DNA of 57,600 bases from positions 1-57,600 of the forward strand of contig CAYNKQ010000005.1 in the NCBI GenBank assembly GCA_964397855.1. The letters are read 5' to 3'. This stretch comes from UBA7683 sp964397855. GTDB taxonomy: Bacteria > Patescibacteriota > Saccharimonadia > Saccharimonadales > UBA7683. The translations under genes and the position numbers were made by a program. Position 1 is the stretch's first letter. The number at the start of each line of letters is the position of its first letter. The notes below the pieces were generated by a model. The model made no database searches and was not told the origin of the DNA. It worked only from the letters and a program-made list of their open reading frames with translations. Positions 6,913 through 15,905 of this stretch are shown here, piece after piece.

Positions 6913-7565
6913 GTAAAAGCAAAAACCCAGAAGTCAGAATCAATTTCTCTTGGTTGCTTTATGATGACATTTCAAGAAAACTCAATAAAAACAACGACTG
7001 GGATCTTCCAACGGGTGAGCAGTGCGAAGAATGGGTAGGGGCGTACAGAAGTGCTTGGGCAAGAAAAGAAGAGGCTATATTGATCGCTATGCAGGAAATA
7101 ACCGAATTAGAGTTTTATAAATCGGTTATTGATATTACTGCTGCACCGGATGTAACCCCAAAGTCAGAACCACTTCTCATTAGCTTTATGGATACACCAG
7201 ATACTGCTGTTGAAACAATAACACACGAACTTACTCACACACTTTTATGCGATAACAAGATAGTGAGTATATATGGCAAGAATCGAGACTTTAAATTAGG
7301 GACCGTGTGGCGAAGACTCTTTGGTTTTGAAGATGATTTCAATGCACTTGTGCACGTGCCGGTTCATGCAATTTGTCAAAAGATTTTCGAAGATTATCTG
7401 GGAGACAAAGAGTATGTAGCACGAGATCGAAAGCTAATGGAAAAGTTTGGCGCAACTTCATATCTAAAATCTTGGGATTATGTTGGAAGAGAAGGCGCCG
7501 ATGTGATTATTGAAAAACTCAAAAAATCATATGCTGAAATTGCGAAAGAATTGGAGAAAAAATGA
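6909..7565 (+). CDS. Putative zinc metallopeptidase-like protein (HELTH motif)
   Basis: A 218-residue protein of unrecognised family. Residues 105-113 read THELTHTLL, a gluzincin-type HExxH motif (H106, E107, H110) preceded by a helix, so zinc-dependent hydrolysis is possible. A third ligand could be an acidic residue in EDDFNALVHVPVHAI or in EDYLGD downstream; I cannot decide. There is no signal peptide or membrane segment. It overlaps both neighbours by four bases and belongs to the block between pheS and pheT. Peptidase activity is inferred only from this motif. Confidence 0.6.
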   Translation: MSKSKNPEVRINFSWLLYDDISRKLNKNNDWDLPTGEQCEEWVGAYRSAWARKEEAILIAMQEITELEFYKSVIDITAAPDVTPKSEPLLISFMDTPDTAVETITHELTHTLLCDNKIVSIYGKNRDFKLGTVWRRLFGFEDDFNALVHVPVHAICQKIFEDYLGDKEYVARDRKLMEKFGATSYLKSWDYVGREGADVIIEKLKKSYAEIAKELEKK

Positions 7566-8137
7566 AAAACGCACTCTTGATACATGGATGGGCGGATAAA
7601 AAAGAGTTTTATGACCCTGAAATTCCCACTGCGAGTAATTTTCATTGGTTTCCGTGGTTATCTAAGCAATTAATGATACGTGATATTCATACTGTAGCGG
7701 TCGAGATGCCGCGGGGTTATTATCCACACTATGAAACATGGCGTAAAGAATTTGAACGCTACGACATCCATGAAGATACTATTTTGGTGGGACATAGTTG
7801 TGGCGCTGGCTTCCTAGTCCGTTGGTTAAGCGAAAATAACACCAAAGTAGGAGACGTTTTTCTGGTAGCTCCTTGGATGGGTATAGATTTTGGCAACCCT
7901 AATTATGATAAGAACTTTTTCAAATTTGATATTGACCCTGATCTTGCAAAAAAAACTCGCTCACTCCATATATTAAATTCAAGTAACGACATGTCAGCTG
8001 TTCAGCAGAGTGTTGATCTACTGCGTAGTTCAGTTGATGGTATTGAATATCATGAGTATAAAGATATGGGTCACTTTTGCATGAGTGACCTTGGCGACGA
8101 GGCATTCCCTCAACTTTTAAAGGAGATACTGAAATGA
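7562..8137 (+). CDS. RBBP9/YdeN-like alpha/beta hydrolase
   Basis: A 191-residue serine hydrolase-fold protein. It starts ALLIHGW, has the nucleophile elbow GHSCG (S79), and offers D143 and H171 (MGHF) as the other triad members, matching the compact RBBP9/YdeN family. These are cytoplasmic esterases or serine hydrolases of unclear substrate. It overlaps the upstream metallopeptidase-like gene and the downstream SDR gene by four bases each, so it is translated as part of the pheS-pheT operon. Confidence 0.85.
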   Translation: MKNALLIHGWADKKEFYDPEIPTASNFHWFPWLSKQLMIRDIHTVAVEMPRGYYPHYETWRKEFERYDIHEDTILVGHSCGAGFLVRWLSENNTKVGDVFLVAPWMGIDFGNPNYDKNFFKFDIDPDLAKKTRSLHILNSSNDMSAVQQSVDLLRSSVDGIEYHEYKDMGHFCMSDLGDEAFPQLLKEILK

Positions 8138-8802
8138 TAATTATTACAGGTGCAAGCGACGGGCTTGGTAAAGAAATTGCAAAGTTGTACAAGGCTTCGG
8201 GTGTGAAAGTTATTAATATTTCACGCCGTGAGTGCGAAGAGGCTGATATTAATCTACAACACGACCTTACCCAGGGCTCGGAGATCTCTGCTGCGGTTGA
8301 ACAGATTAGTAAGATGCCGGAAGAAATCACAGCACTCATTAACTGTGTTGGTGTTTGGGGTGAAGAACCTATTGCAGATATGACTGAATCAGAGGTTGAC
8401 TTGCTACTAGCAACAAACATTAAGGCGCCGATGCTACTGGTTTCTGGGCTTATCTCAAAGATCAAAGCGGACGGTGCGGATGTAGTAAACGTTATTTCTA
8501 CGGCTGGACTTTGGGGTAACAAAGATCATATTGCGTATGCGGCTTCGAAATGGGGTGAGCGTGGATTCACTGAGGCGCTTCGAGCCGAGCTTAAAAATAC
8601 GGCTTCTCGAACGATGAGTTTTTATCCTGGTGGTATGAAAACTAAGTTTTTTGAAAAAAGCTTAGGTACGGATATCACGGACGACGGCTCTTACTGGATG
8701 GATCCTGCTGCCGTAGCACTTTGCTTAAAACAGCTGCTAGATTTACCAAAAAATATTGAAGTTTCAGAAATCACGCTTAATAGAAAGAAAGTTACGCAAT
8801 GA
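8134..8802 (+). CDS. Short-chain dehydrogenase/reductase
   Basis: A 222-residue classical SDR with a Rossmann fold. The cofactor motif TGASDGLG is at 5-12, NCVG at about 70-73, and the catalytic Ser and YxxxK are S122, Y135 and K139. An Arg pair after strand 2 (NISRRE) suggests NADP(H) preference. The substrate is unknown. It overlaps the hydrolase gene upstream and pheT downstream by four bases each. Confidence 0.92.
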   Translation: MIIITGASDGLGKEIAKLYKASGVKVINISRRECEEADINLQHDLTQGSEISAAVEQISKMPEEITALINCVGVWGEEPIADMTESEVDLLLATNIKAPMLLVSGLISKIKADGADVVNVISTAGLWGNKDHIAYAASKWGERGFTEALRAELKNTASRTMSFYPGGMKTKFFEKSLGTDITDDGSYWMDPAAVALCLKQLLDLPKNIEVSEITLNRKKVTQ

Positions 8803-11309
8803 AGGTAAGTTTAAATTGGGCACAAAGCTTCTCAAAGACAGACCTTAAGTCGCTTCCTGTTGAGGAACTTGTCGCACTAGCTACGGAGCGGCTTGGTGGC
8901 ATCGAGGGCTATGAAGAACTAACAGATCGCTATAAGAATATATATATTGCACGCATTGCTTCATACGTTAAGCATCCAAATGCTGACAAATTACGAATTT
9001 GCAAGATTGACGATGGCGGTAAGGCTAAAGGCGTAGAACGTGATGAAAACGGCTTGGTTCAGGTTGTTTGTGGTGCGCCTGAGCTTGAAGAAGGTTGGAT
9101 TGTGGCTTGGCTTGCACCCGGTGCAACGGTGCCGGCTTCATATCAGTCAGACCCATTCACGCTTGCGGCCAAAGAGCTGCGTGGTGAGATTAGTTACGGC
9201 ATGCTTGGTACACCAGCTGAACTTGATGTTAGTAAAGATGACTCAGGTCTATTAGTACTCACGCAGCAGCAGCTTGATGAAAAGTTACTTACAGTTGGAT
9301 CAACACTTTCGCAGCTGCTCGCGCTTGACGATCTTATTTTAGAAATTGAAAATAAGATGTTCACACATCGACCAGATTGCTTCGGTATTCTTGGCGTTGC
9401 TCGCGAACTTGCTGGTATACAGCACAAAAAGTTCACGTCACCAGACTGGTATCTTAATAAGCCGACATTTGAGAATGCCGATAGGCTAGAATCAACCCTC
9501 TTTAACGAGACCCCAGAGCTCGCGCCTCGCGCTATGATTGTTCCACTGGACGGAATCACCGTTGCACCGAGCCCGCTCTGGATGCAATCATACTTGAACC
9601 GTGTTGGCATCAGACCAATCAACAACATTGTGGATATTACGAACTACATTATGTATTTGACTGCCCAGCCAATGCACGCATTCGACTACGACAAAATTGC
9701 CGCACGTAGTGAGGGTGGTGCCACCATTGGGCCTCGTATGGCCAGAGAGGGTGAAAAGATCACGCTTCTGGGCAATAAAAAAGTAACGCTAACGGCTGGT
9801 GATATCGTGCTTGCCACAGACAAACAGGCGGTTGACATAGCTGGTGTTATGGGCGGTGCTGAAACCGAGGTAGATGAAAACACAAAGTCAGTTTTACTCA
9901 CATGCTGTGCCTTTGATATGTACACTGTCAGAAAGATGACAATGCGTCACGGCATCTTCACGGATGCAGCTACTCGAAATACCAAAGGTCAACCACCCGC
10001 CCAAGTGGACAGAATCCTGGCGTATGCTATGAAGCTAATGGGCGAGTACGCGGGCGCCAAGCAGGCTGGAGAGGTTCACGACAACTATGAATCACCAGTA
10101 GAGCCCGGTTATATAGAGGTTACAACGAAATTCATTAATGAAAGACTTGGCTCAAAACTTAATACCGATGAGATCATTGCACTCTTAACTAACGTTGAAT
10201 TTGAAGCGCACGAAGCCTCTGGCCCAATTAGTGTTACAGCCCCTTTCTGGCGCACAGATATCGAGATTGCTGAAGATATTGTTGAAGAGATCGGTCGTTT
10301 AAACGGCTTCAATCAGTTACCGATTGCGTTGCCGCGGCGTTCGATTGCTCCGGTTTCGCCCGAACCTATGCGAGTACTTAAATCTGATCTCCGAACTGCT
10401 TTTTCCCGTTCAGGTGCTAACGAGGTGCTGACTTATAGTTTTGTGCATGGTGATTTATTGAAGAAGGCTGGTCAAGACGTTGCTCAGGCTTTTGCAATCC
10501 GTAACGCGCTCAGCCCTGACTTGCAGTACTATCGCCTAAGCTTGCTGCCAAGTCTACTCGACAAAGTCCATGCTAACATCAAGGCTGGCTATGATGAATT
10601 CACCTTGTTTGAAATTGGTAAAACTCACAATAAAATTTTGATTGACGAAGAGACTGAGCTTCCGGATGAACCAAATTACCTCGAAGCTGTTTATACAAGT
10701 GCTAAGCCCAAACCAGGAGCCGCCTACTTCACTATGCTCAAGACCGTTGACGCAGTCCTAGGCGGACTTGGTATACAGTACAAACTCGTACCATCCGAGG
10801 AAGACGCTACGCTTCAACTACTCAAGCCGTTCGATCAAAAACGTTCTGCATATATATACAATGCTACTGAATCCGGTGGAATGATTGGGTTTATTGGCGA
10901 ACTAAGGGGCTCGGTCATTAAAGGATTTAAGCTTCCAGAATACACGGCTGCAGCAGTTTTTGCTCTTGATGGCCCAAGTTTTGAGGCAGAGAACAGGGCA
11001 GTCGGTGGCGCATACAAACCGCTTTCAAGGTACCAGTCGAGCAAGCAAGATCTTACGCTGAAAGTTGCGGAGTCTGTTTCATTCGCTGAGCTCAGGGCTT
11101 TGATTGAAGAAGAACTTGAAAAGACGCAGTATGACACTCTCTTAACGCCACTTGGCGTGTACCAAAAAGAAGGTGAAGTCACCAAGAATGTAACATTCAG
11201 AATTACACTTAGCCATTTTGAACGGACTCTTACGACCAGCGAAGTGAGCCAGTTGGTTGAAGGGATAGCTCTTCGAGCTCACGAAGTGCTTGGCGCGGAG
11301 CAGGTGTAG
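8799..11309 (+). CDS. pheT: Phenylalanine-tRNA ligase beta subunit
   Basis: An 836-residue full-length PheT. Domain order: N-terminal region with the EMAP/Arc1-like tRNA-binding domain (about 40-165, PNADKLRICKID and QVVCGAPEL), the B3/B4 editing domain (about 215-395, including MHAFDYDKI), B5 (about 435-510), the catalytic-like core (about 515-720) and the C-terminal anticodon-binding FDX-ACB domain (about 740-836, RYQSSKQDLTLKV). It overlaps the SDR gene by four bases and its TAG shares one base with the GTG start of the ABC transporter. As part of the leader-controlled transcript it should respond to Phe charging together with pheS. Confidence 0.97.
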   Translation: MKVSLNWAQSFSKTDLKSLPVEELVALATERLGGIEGYEELTDRYKNIYIARIASYVKHPNADKLRICKIDDGGKAKGVERDENGLVQVVCGAPELEEGWIVAWLAPGATVPASYQSDPFTLAAKELRGEISYGMLGTPAELDVSKDDSGLLVLTQQQLDEKLLTVGSTLSQLLALDDLILEIENKMFTHRPDCFGILGVARELAGIQHKKFTSPDWYLNKPTFENADRLESTLFNETPELAPRAMIVPLDGITVAPSPLWMQSYLNRVGIRPINNIVDITNYIMYLTAQPMHAFDYDKIAARSEGGATIGPRMAREGEKITLLGNKKVTLTAGDIVLATDKQAVDIAGVMGGAETEVDENTKSVLLTCCAFDMYTVRKMTMRHGIFTDAATRNTKGQPPAQVDRILAYAMKLMGEYAGAKQAGEVHDNYESPVEPGYIEVTTKFINERLGSKLNTDEIIALLTNVEFEAHEASGPISVTAPFWRTDIEIAEDIVEEIGRLNGFNQLPIALPRRSIAPVSPEPMRVLKSDLRTAFSRSGANEVLTYSFVHGDLLKKAGQDVAQAFAIRNALSPDLQYYRLSLLPSLLDKVHANIKAGYDEFTLFEIGKTHNKILIDEETELPDEPNYLEAVYTSAKPKPGAAYFTMLKTVDAVLGGLGIQYKLVPSEEDATLQLLKPFDQKRSAYIYNATESGGMIGFIGELRGSVIKGFKLPEYTAAAVFALDGPSFEAENRAVGGAYKPLSRYQSSKQDLTLKVAESVSFAELRALIEEELEKTQYDTLLTPLGVYQKEGEVTKNVTFRITLSHFERTLTTSEVSQLVEGIALRAHEVLGAEQV

Positions 11310-13087
11310 TGAAACAGATAGGCAAGATACTCAAGTTTGCAAATCATTTATGGCCGTACTATCTTGGCGTTTCGGTCGGTACAGTGCTTATGGCACTTCT
11401 CAATCAAGCTCAGCCGCTCTTAACCAAAATGGCTATAGATAAGCTACCAACAGTTGTGGGTGGTCAGACTAACTTCATGCCCGTATTAATAATAGTGGCG
11501 GCAATTTTTCTCAGTGATGTTGGTGCAACACTGGTAAGTAATGTTGCCGGCTATTACGGTGACATTATGTCTGTTAAGCTTCGGTACTTTCTTTCTACGC
11601 GGTACTACGATCACCTGCTGACATTGAGTCAAAAGTACTATTCTAATGAGCTGACCGGTACAATCATTAACCGTCTTAGTCGTTCAATCACTGGCGTTAC
11701 GGAGTTTATTAACATGTTCGCCAACAACTTCTTTCAGTTTTTGTTGACAACGGTGTTCACTCTTATAATTGTAGCGAGGTATAGCTGGATAGTAGCCCTC
11801 ATGTTTGCATCGCTGTACCCAATCTTCCTGTGGCTGACCGGCCGCACAAGTTCTAAGTGGCAGGTGTATCAAAAGGAGATCAATGAAGCTAGCGATGTTG
11901 CAAGCGGCCGTTTTGCTGAAGTTATTAGTGAAATCAAAGTTGCCAAAAGCTACACATCCGAAAAATCTGAAAGCACCTTTTTCAAAAAGATGCTCCGAAA
12001 AACTATTAAAACAACGCTGCCACAATCTCAACTGTGGCACCGCGAAGACATACTGCGTAGACTTGTGTTAAACGTTATTTTTGGGATAGTATACATTTAC
12101 ATATTTTGGGGCGCAGTTAGTGGGAAGTTCACTGTTGGCGAGACAGTTCTTCTTATTCAGTACGGCGCGCTGATTCGTATCCCAATCTTCAGCATGAGCT
12201 TCTTGGTAGACAGAACACAGCGGGCTATCGCAGATAGTAAGGATTACTTTACTGCGATGAACGAAGTCGCCGAGATTACTGATTTGCCTGGTGCAAAATC
12301 TCTGGCAGTAAAACATGCAGTAGTTGCGTTTGATTCAGTTAGCTTTGCATATGAAGAAGACCAGCCAGTACTCAAGAATGTTTCCTTCAGTATCGACAAA
12401 GGCCAGAAGCTAGCACTTGTTGGCGAAAGTGGAGAGGGTAAAACTACTATTACAAACTTGCTACTTCGCCTGTATGAGCCAGTCTCTGGTGAAATTACTG
12501 TTGACGGCCAGTCTGTGAGCTCCGTGACCCAGCAGAGCTTGCGGCAAAATATCGCAGTGGTATTTCAAGATCCAGCACTCTTCAGTGGCACCGTACGTGA
12601 GAACATAGCGTACGGAAAGCCCGCTGCAACCGCCAAGCAAATTGAAAAAGCAGCGCAGGCAGCTAACGCATGGACATTTATTCAGAAATTGCCAAAAGGC
12701 CTAGACACAGTAGTTGGCGAACGCGGCATGAAACTTTCGGGCGGCCAAAAGCAGCGCATTGCAATCGCCCGAGCAATTCTAAAAGACGCACCGATTTTGA
12801 TTTTAGATGAAGCAACTTCAAGTCTTGATAGCAAGGCTGAACATGAAGTCCAGTTAGCACTCGAACAACTCATGAAGGGTCGTACAACTTTAATTATTGC
12901 CCACAGACTTTCAACTATTGCCGGAGTAGATAAGATTGTAACACTTAAAAAAGGCCAAGTTGACGAAATTGGTACTCCAGCCGAACTTTCTAAGACGAAG
13001 GGCATATATGCGCAGTTGTTAGATCTTCAAAACAATACTGACGCCAAAACCAAGAAGAAACTTAAAGAATACGAGATCTCAGCTTAA
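11309..13087 (+). CDS. ABC transporter half-molecule (exporter type, fused TM and ATPase)
   Basis: A 592-residue half-transporter with an N-terminal six-helix membrane domain (about 1-315) and an ATPase domain with Walker A GESGEGKTT, the Q-loop VVFQDPALFSG, signature LSGGQKQR, Walker B ILILDEATSSLD and the H-loop IAHRLST. This MsbA/lipid-multidrug exporter fold acts as a dimer in the membrane; since no partner gene is near, a homodimer is likely. The start is GTG, sharing one base with the pheT stop, so translation is coupled. The substrate is unknown. Confidence 0.93.
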   Translation: MKQIGKILKFANHLWPYYLGVSVGTVLMALLNQAQPLLTKMAIDKLPTVVGGQTNFMPVLIIVAAIFLSDVGATLVSNVAGYYGDIMSVKLRYFLSTRYYDHLLTLSQKYYSNELTGTIINRLSRSITGVTEFINMFANNFFQFLLTTVFTLIIVARYSWIVALMFASLYPIFLWLTGRTSSKWQVYQKEINEASDVASGRFAEVISEIKVAKSYTSEKSESTFFKKMLRKTIKTTLPQSQLWHREDILRRLVLNVIFGIVYIYIFWGAVSGKFTVGETVLLIQYGALIRIPIFSMSFLVDRTQRAIADSKDYFTAMNEVAEITDLPGAKSLAVKHAVVAFDSVSFAYEEDQPVLKNVSFSIDKGQKLALVGESGEGKTTITNLLLRLYEPVSGEITVDGQSVSSVTQQSLRQNIAVVFQDPALFSGTVRENIAYGKPAATAKQIEKAAQAANAWTFIQKLPKGLDTVVGERGMKLSGGQKQRIAIARAILKDAPILILDEATSSLDSKAEHEVQLALEQLMKGRTTLIIAHRLSTIAGVDKIVTLKKGQVDEIGTPAELSKTKGIYAQLLDLQNNTDAKTKKKLKEYEISA

Positions 13088-13221
13088 ATTACAGCTGGTT
13101 AAGGTACTCTCTTTGATAGACTAATAATGAACAAGTAATGTCAAGACTTGTCTCTGTGAGCTCTGGAGAGTATATTGAAGATATCTTGAATAAAAAGAGA
13201 TAGGTGGAGGGTAAAAGTTTT

Positions 13222-13776
13222 ATGAGTAAAGCAAAAGAAAACGCGAAACGCGTTGTAATACTAATGGCCGTAGGTGGGTTTATATTTTCGTCCGCAGCAT
13301 TAACAATTCTTGCTCTGGTTGAATCTAACAACCCTGACAGTGCGGCTCAGCAACAAGCTGATTTATTGAAGCAAATTCAAGAGCAGCAAAAAGAAGCTGC
13401 GCCAAAGGAAGCGCTTCCAGGGCATAGCGCCGCGCCATTTGATGCGGCTAGTGTGACCGAGCTAAAGGTTGAAACGCTTACGGAAGGTGATGGCCCGGCA
13501 GCCACTGCTGAATCAACAGTGAGTGCAAACTATTTCGGCTGGACGTCTGACGGCAAGATTTTCGATAGCAGCAGCGCTGGTGGTGTCGCAGCGCCAGTTG
13601 ATTTTCCTCTCAGTGGTGTCATTAAAGGCTGGACCCAGGGGCTTACAGGTGTGAAGCAGGGCTCTACGGTGAAGTTGCTTATTCCTGCCGAGATGGCTTA
13701 CGGTGCCACAGACAACGGTGATGGACGACCATTTGGTCCACTTGCATTCATTATTGAACTGAAGTCTGTTAAGTAA
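13222..13776 (+). CDS. Membrane-anchored FKBP-type peptidyl-prolyl isomerase
   Basis: A 184-residue protein with one N-terminal membrane segment (about 10-33), a Gln/Ala-rich linker and a C-terminal FKBP domain (about 80-184) with VSANYFGWTSDGKIFDSS, VIKGWTQGLTGVKQGSTVKLLIPAEMAYG and a terminal FIIELKSVK strand. It should assist folding of exported proteins outside the membrane. I chose the ATG at 13222, which follows GGAGG, over an in-frame GTG at 13204 that overlaps the ribosome site. Confidence 0.9.
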   Translation: MSKAKENAKRVVILMAVGGFIFSSAALTILALVESNNPDSAAQQQADLLKQIQEQQKEAAPKEALPGHSAAPFDAASVTELKVETLTEGDGPAATAESTVSANYFGWTSDGKIFDSSSAGGVAAPVDFPLSGVIKGWTQGLTGVKQGSTVKLLIPAEMAYGATDNGDGRPFGPLAFIIELKSVK

Positions 13777-13910
13777 CTCAGTAAAATATACAACGTATAT
13801 AGCGTAGGTCATTGACTCAGCTACACCATAAGCAGTATAGTTAAGCACAAGAGAGATCAACAAATCCCCTTAAAACCAAGTAAAATAAAAGCCAACAAGA
13901 AAGGCGTCAT

Positions 13911-14165
13911 ATGTCTAAAAAAGTTACTATCTACACCTCAAACACTTGCGGTCAGTGCAAAATGGTCAAAAAAATCCTTGTCATGAAGGGCCACGAATAT
14001 GACGAAGTTAATATCGACGAATCTCCATCACGTCATCAAGAGGTACTGCAGCTTAGTGGTCAGCAGCGCGTTCCTGTAACTGTTGTACATGATGTTACTA
14101 CGGGGCTACAGAGTGTAATCACTGGTTATAATCCAGGGCAGCTTATGCCAGCGCTTGCTGCGTAA
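13911..14165 (+). CDS. Glutaredoxin/NrdH-like redoxin
   Basis: An 84-residue thioredoxin-fold protein with the redox motif C13-G-Q-C16, a cis-Pro segment RVPVTVV (about 56-62) and a GYNPGQL end, as in NrdH and mycoredoxin-like glutaredoxins. It reduces disulfides in the cytoplasm. It lies 69 bases ahead of a thioredoxin reductase, and because NrdH-type redoxins are reduced by TrxB, the two probably form a pair. A GAAAGG ribosome site precedes the ATG. Confidence 0.9.
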   Translation: MSKKVTIYTSNTCGQCKMVKKILVMKGHEYDEVNIDESPSRHQEVLQLSGQQRVPVTVVHDVTTGLQSVITGYNPGQLMPALAA

Positions 14166-14234
14166 GGACAACTTAAGATCCTACTTAAACAAAATTAGAC
14201 TATACTGTAACTGTATTAACTCACCGGAGACTGC

Positions 14235-15203
14235 ATGACACAAGACGACAAAGCAACAACTATAGAGCAACATGATGTCATTATGATTGGGGCTGGTCCT
14301 TCTGCACTTGCTGCGGCTATTTATACAACTCGTGAGGATATTGATACCGTTCTACTTGAAAAAGGTGTTATTGGCGGACTTGCGGCGATAACTGATCAGG
14401 TAGACAATTACCCAGGTTTTGAAGAAGGCATAACCGGGTTAGAGCTTGCCGAAAAGCTTGAAAAACAAGCCGAACGATTCGGTGCAGATATTCGTTATGG
14501 TGAAGTTGCTGAGATTACCACTAACTCAGATGATCACACCGTACAGGTAAAGACAATCGATGATACCGTATACAAGGCAAAGGCAGTTCTTATTGCTACT
14601 GGAAGCGATTATCGTAAGATTGGTGTTCCAGGGGAAGAAGAATTCTACGGACGCGGCGTGCATTACTGCGCTACTTGTGACGGTGCATTTTATCGTGAGA
14701 AAAAGCTAGTTGTTGTTGGCGGGGGAAATTCAGCGGTGCAAGAAGCACTCTTTCTTACGCGTTTCACGACTCATATTGATCTTCTGGTTCGTTCTACGGT
14801 AAAGGCCAGTGAAGTGCTGCAGCATGAGCTCGCTAAAGCGGTTGAGGCAGGCAAGATTACAATTCATCTCGGGGTGCAAACAAAAGAGGTAATCGGTGAA
14901 GAAAATAAAGTAACCAAAGTAGTTGGAATTAAAGATGGTAAAGAAGTTGAATACAGGACCGACGGCGTGTTTATATTTGTTGGGCTTATTCCAAACACTC
15001 AATTTTTGAAGAACAGCGATGTAAAACTTGACGAAGTAGGATTTATTTTGACGGATCAAAATTTGCAGACAAATATGAATGGTGTATTTGCAAGCGGTGA
15101 TGTTCGAAGTGGCGCAACTATGCAGATTGCTTCAGCGGTTGGTGAAGGCGCAACGGCTGCGCTTAAGATTCGTGAATATCTTGAGGATCCTGCAAGAAAG
15201 TAG
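14235..15203 (+). CDS. trxB: Thioredoxin reductase
   Basis: A 322-residue FAD- and NADPH-dependent disulfide reductase. It has the FAD motif GAGPSAL (19-25), the redox motif C145-A-T-C148 inside the NADPH domain, the NADPH motif GGGNSAVQEA (about 162-171) and the C-terminal FAD motif GVFASGDVR. The length is normal. It should recycle the glutaredoxin-like protein encoded just upstream. The ATG follows CCGGAGA. After the stop comes a 700-base non-coding stretch full of repeats. Confidence 0.95.
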   Translation: MTQDDKATTIEQHDVIMIGAGPSALAAAIYTTREDIDTVLLEKGVIGGLAAITDQVDNYPGFEEGITGLELAEKLEKQAERFGADIRYGEVAEITTNSDDHTVQVKTIDDTVYKAKAVLIATGSDYRKIGVPGEEEFYGRGVHYCATCDGAFYREKKLVVVGGGNSAVQEALFLTRFTTHIDLLVRSTVKASEVLQHELAKAVEAGKITIHLGVQTKEVIGEENKVTKVVGIKDGKEVEYRTDGVFIFVGLIPNTQFLKNSDVKLDEVGFILTDQNLQTNMNGVFASGDVRSGATMQIASAVGEGATAALKIREYLEDPARK

Positions 15204-15362
15204 TTCTATTAAAGTCAGTTTCTTGCTCTCTGCAGCCGTTGTTCCAACGGATCTATCATCAAACAGTCATCTTCCAGGCGTCATCCTGACTACTGAATCA
15301 AGTTCAGCATAAACTCCGTCGAAGGATCTGGTCCTGAAGCTATCAATTCCCTTGGTCTATCA

Positions 15363-15382
15363 CCCGCCGCGGCGGTTCCAGT
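15363..15382 (+). repeat. GC-rich inverted repeat, left end
   Basis: cccgccgcggcggttccagt matches the reverse complement of 15855-15874 at 19 of 20 bases. The pair brackets a 512-base segment that holds the other repeats. The inner cccgccgcggcggg-type core is itself nearly palindromic. Confidence 0.7.
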
Positions 15383-15405
15383 TCGTAAATAAATCCTTTT
15401 CCTGG

Positions 15406-15474
15406 TGTCATCCCAAACTTGCTAATTCTCAAAAGAAGAAGACTATTGAATTATATGATGAGCGTAGCGACGCT
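15406..15474 (+). repeat. Dispersed repeat copy 3
   Basis: Begins tgtcatcccaaacttgctaa, continues with an AAGAAGAAG purine run and ends ttatatgatgagcgtagcga plus cgct. It matches 589-657 (minus) and 1-42 (minus). Confidence 0.75.
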
Positions 15475-15516
15475 CTATACGGGATCCAATCATCAAGTAT
15501 TCAGCTTCCGTCTTTC

Positions 15517-15540
15517 GTCATTCCTGCGAAGGCAGGAATC
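15517..15540 (+). repeat. REP-like hairpin (gtcattcctgcg type)
   Basis: Same sequence as the left end of GIY-YIG element 1 except for one or two loop bases. It is a solitary copy with no adjacent nuclease ORF. Confidence 0.7.
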
Positions 15541-15854
15541 TAGTCCACAACACATCATCTTCCCGTCTCTACGTCCCAAGCTCTCCAACCCTCCATCCCT
15601 CCCAACCGGCTTTTTCTTATATCTTTCTTCTTTCCTTTTGCCGCCAAAAGTAACAAAACCTTCACCCATGGCACCCAAGCCTCGAGTACCTCCATCTTCT
15701 GTTTGTTGCGCCAGACCAATGACAAGCATCCCTCACAGTTTCCTAACTGTTTGTTCGGGCAAGGATCTGGCTTTACTCAAGAAAAAGAAGCTTCCGGGGT
15801 TCGGGTCTTTGGTGAATGGGTGGGGAAGCTGACTCGCTTTGCGAGAGTTAACTG
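15532..15854 (+). repeat. Large intergenic repeat, copy 1 (about 320 bases)
   Basis: Aligns along its whole length with 55915-56236 in the same orientation. Conserved blocks include gcaggaatc, atcttccc, ttttgccgccaaaagtaa, gcacccaagcctcga, atgacaagcatcc, cttccggggttcgggt and gaatgggtggggaag, separated by diverged spacers. Near its 3' end are four G-tracts (15796-15825) that could form a G-quadruplex, then a ctcgc/gcgag hairpin (15833-15845). No conserved reading frame is seen. Confidence 0.75.
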
Positions 15855-15874
15855 ACTGGAGCCGCCGCGGCGGG
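15855..15874 (-). repeat. GC-rich inverted repeat, right end
   Basis: Reverse complement of 15363-15382 with one mismatch. It lies immediately after copy 1 of the large repeat and 32 bases before the def start. Confidence 0.7.
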
Positions 15875-15905
15875 CACTGGGGAGATGTATGATACCATTT
15901 AGTGA

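Larger units (their letters stand above)
15204..15905. other. Repeat-rich non-coding region between trxB and def
   Basis: No convincing gene lies here. From left to right: a degenerate REP-like sequence starting gtcatcctga (15280) with remnants to about 15330; a GC-rich inverted repeat end at 15363-15382; the acttgctaattctc repeat (15406-15474); a clean REP-like hairpin (15517-15540); the roughly 320-base repeat (15532-15854); and the matching inverted end at 15855-15874. ORFs here on either strand run through these repeats and are not believed. Confidence 0.75.

Noticed and set aside
7920..8522. A 200-codon antisense ORF opposite the hydrolase and SDR genes
   Set aside because: Low-complexity Ser/Ile-rich translation, no motifs, and it lies opposite two clear enzymes with intact motifs.
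12682..13005. 107-codon antisense ORF within the ABC transporter ATPase domain
   Set aside because: Shadow of a strongly conserved coding sequence, with no features of its own.
13139..13204. A 21-codon ORF ahead of the FKBP gene
   Set aside because: No ribosome site, no regulatory structure or terminator nearby, and no residue bias that would suggest a leader peptide.
15419..15832. ORFs of 137 (plus) and 78 (minus) codons in the trxB-def gap
   Set aside because: They run through three repeat types; the second copy of the large repeat does not keep either frame.
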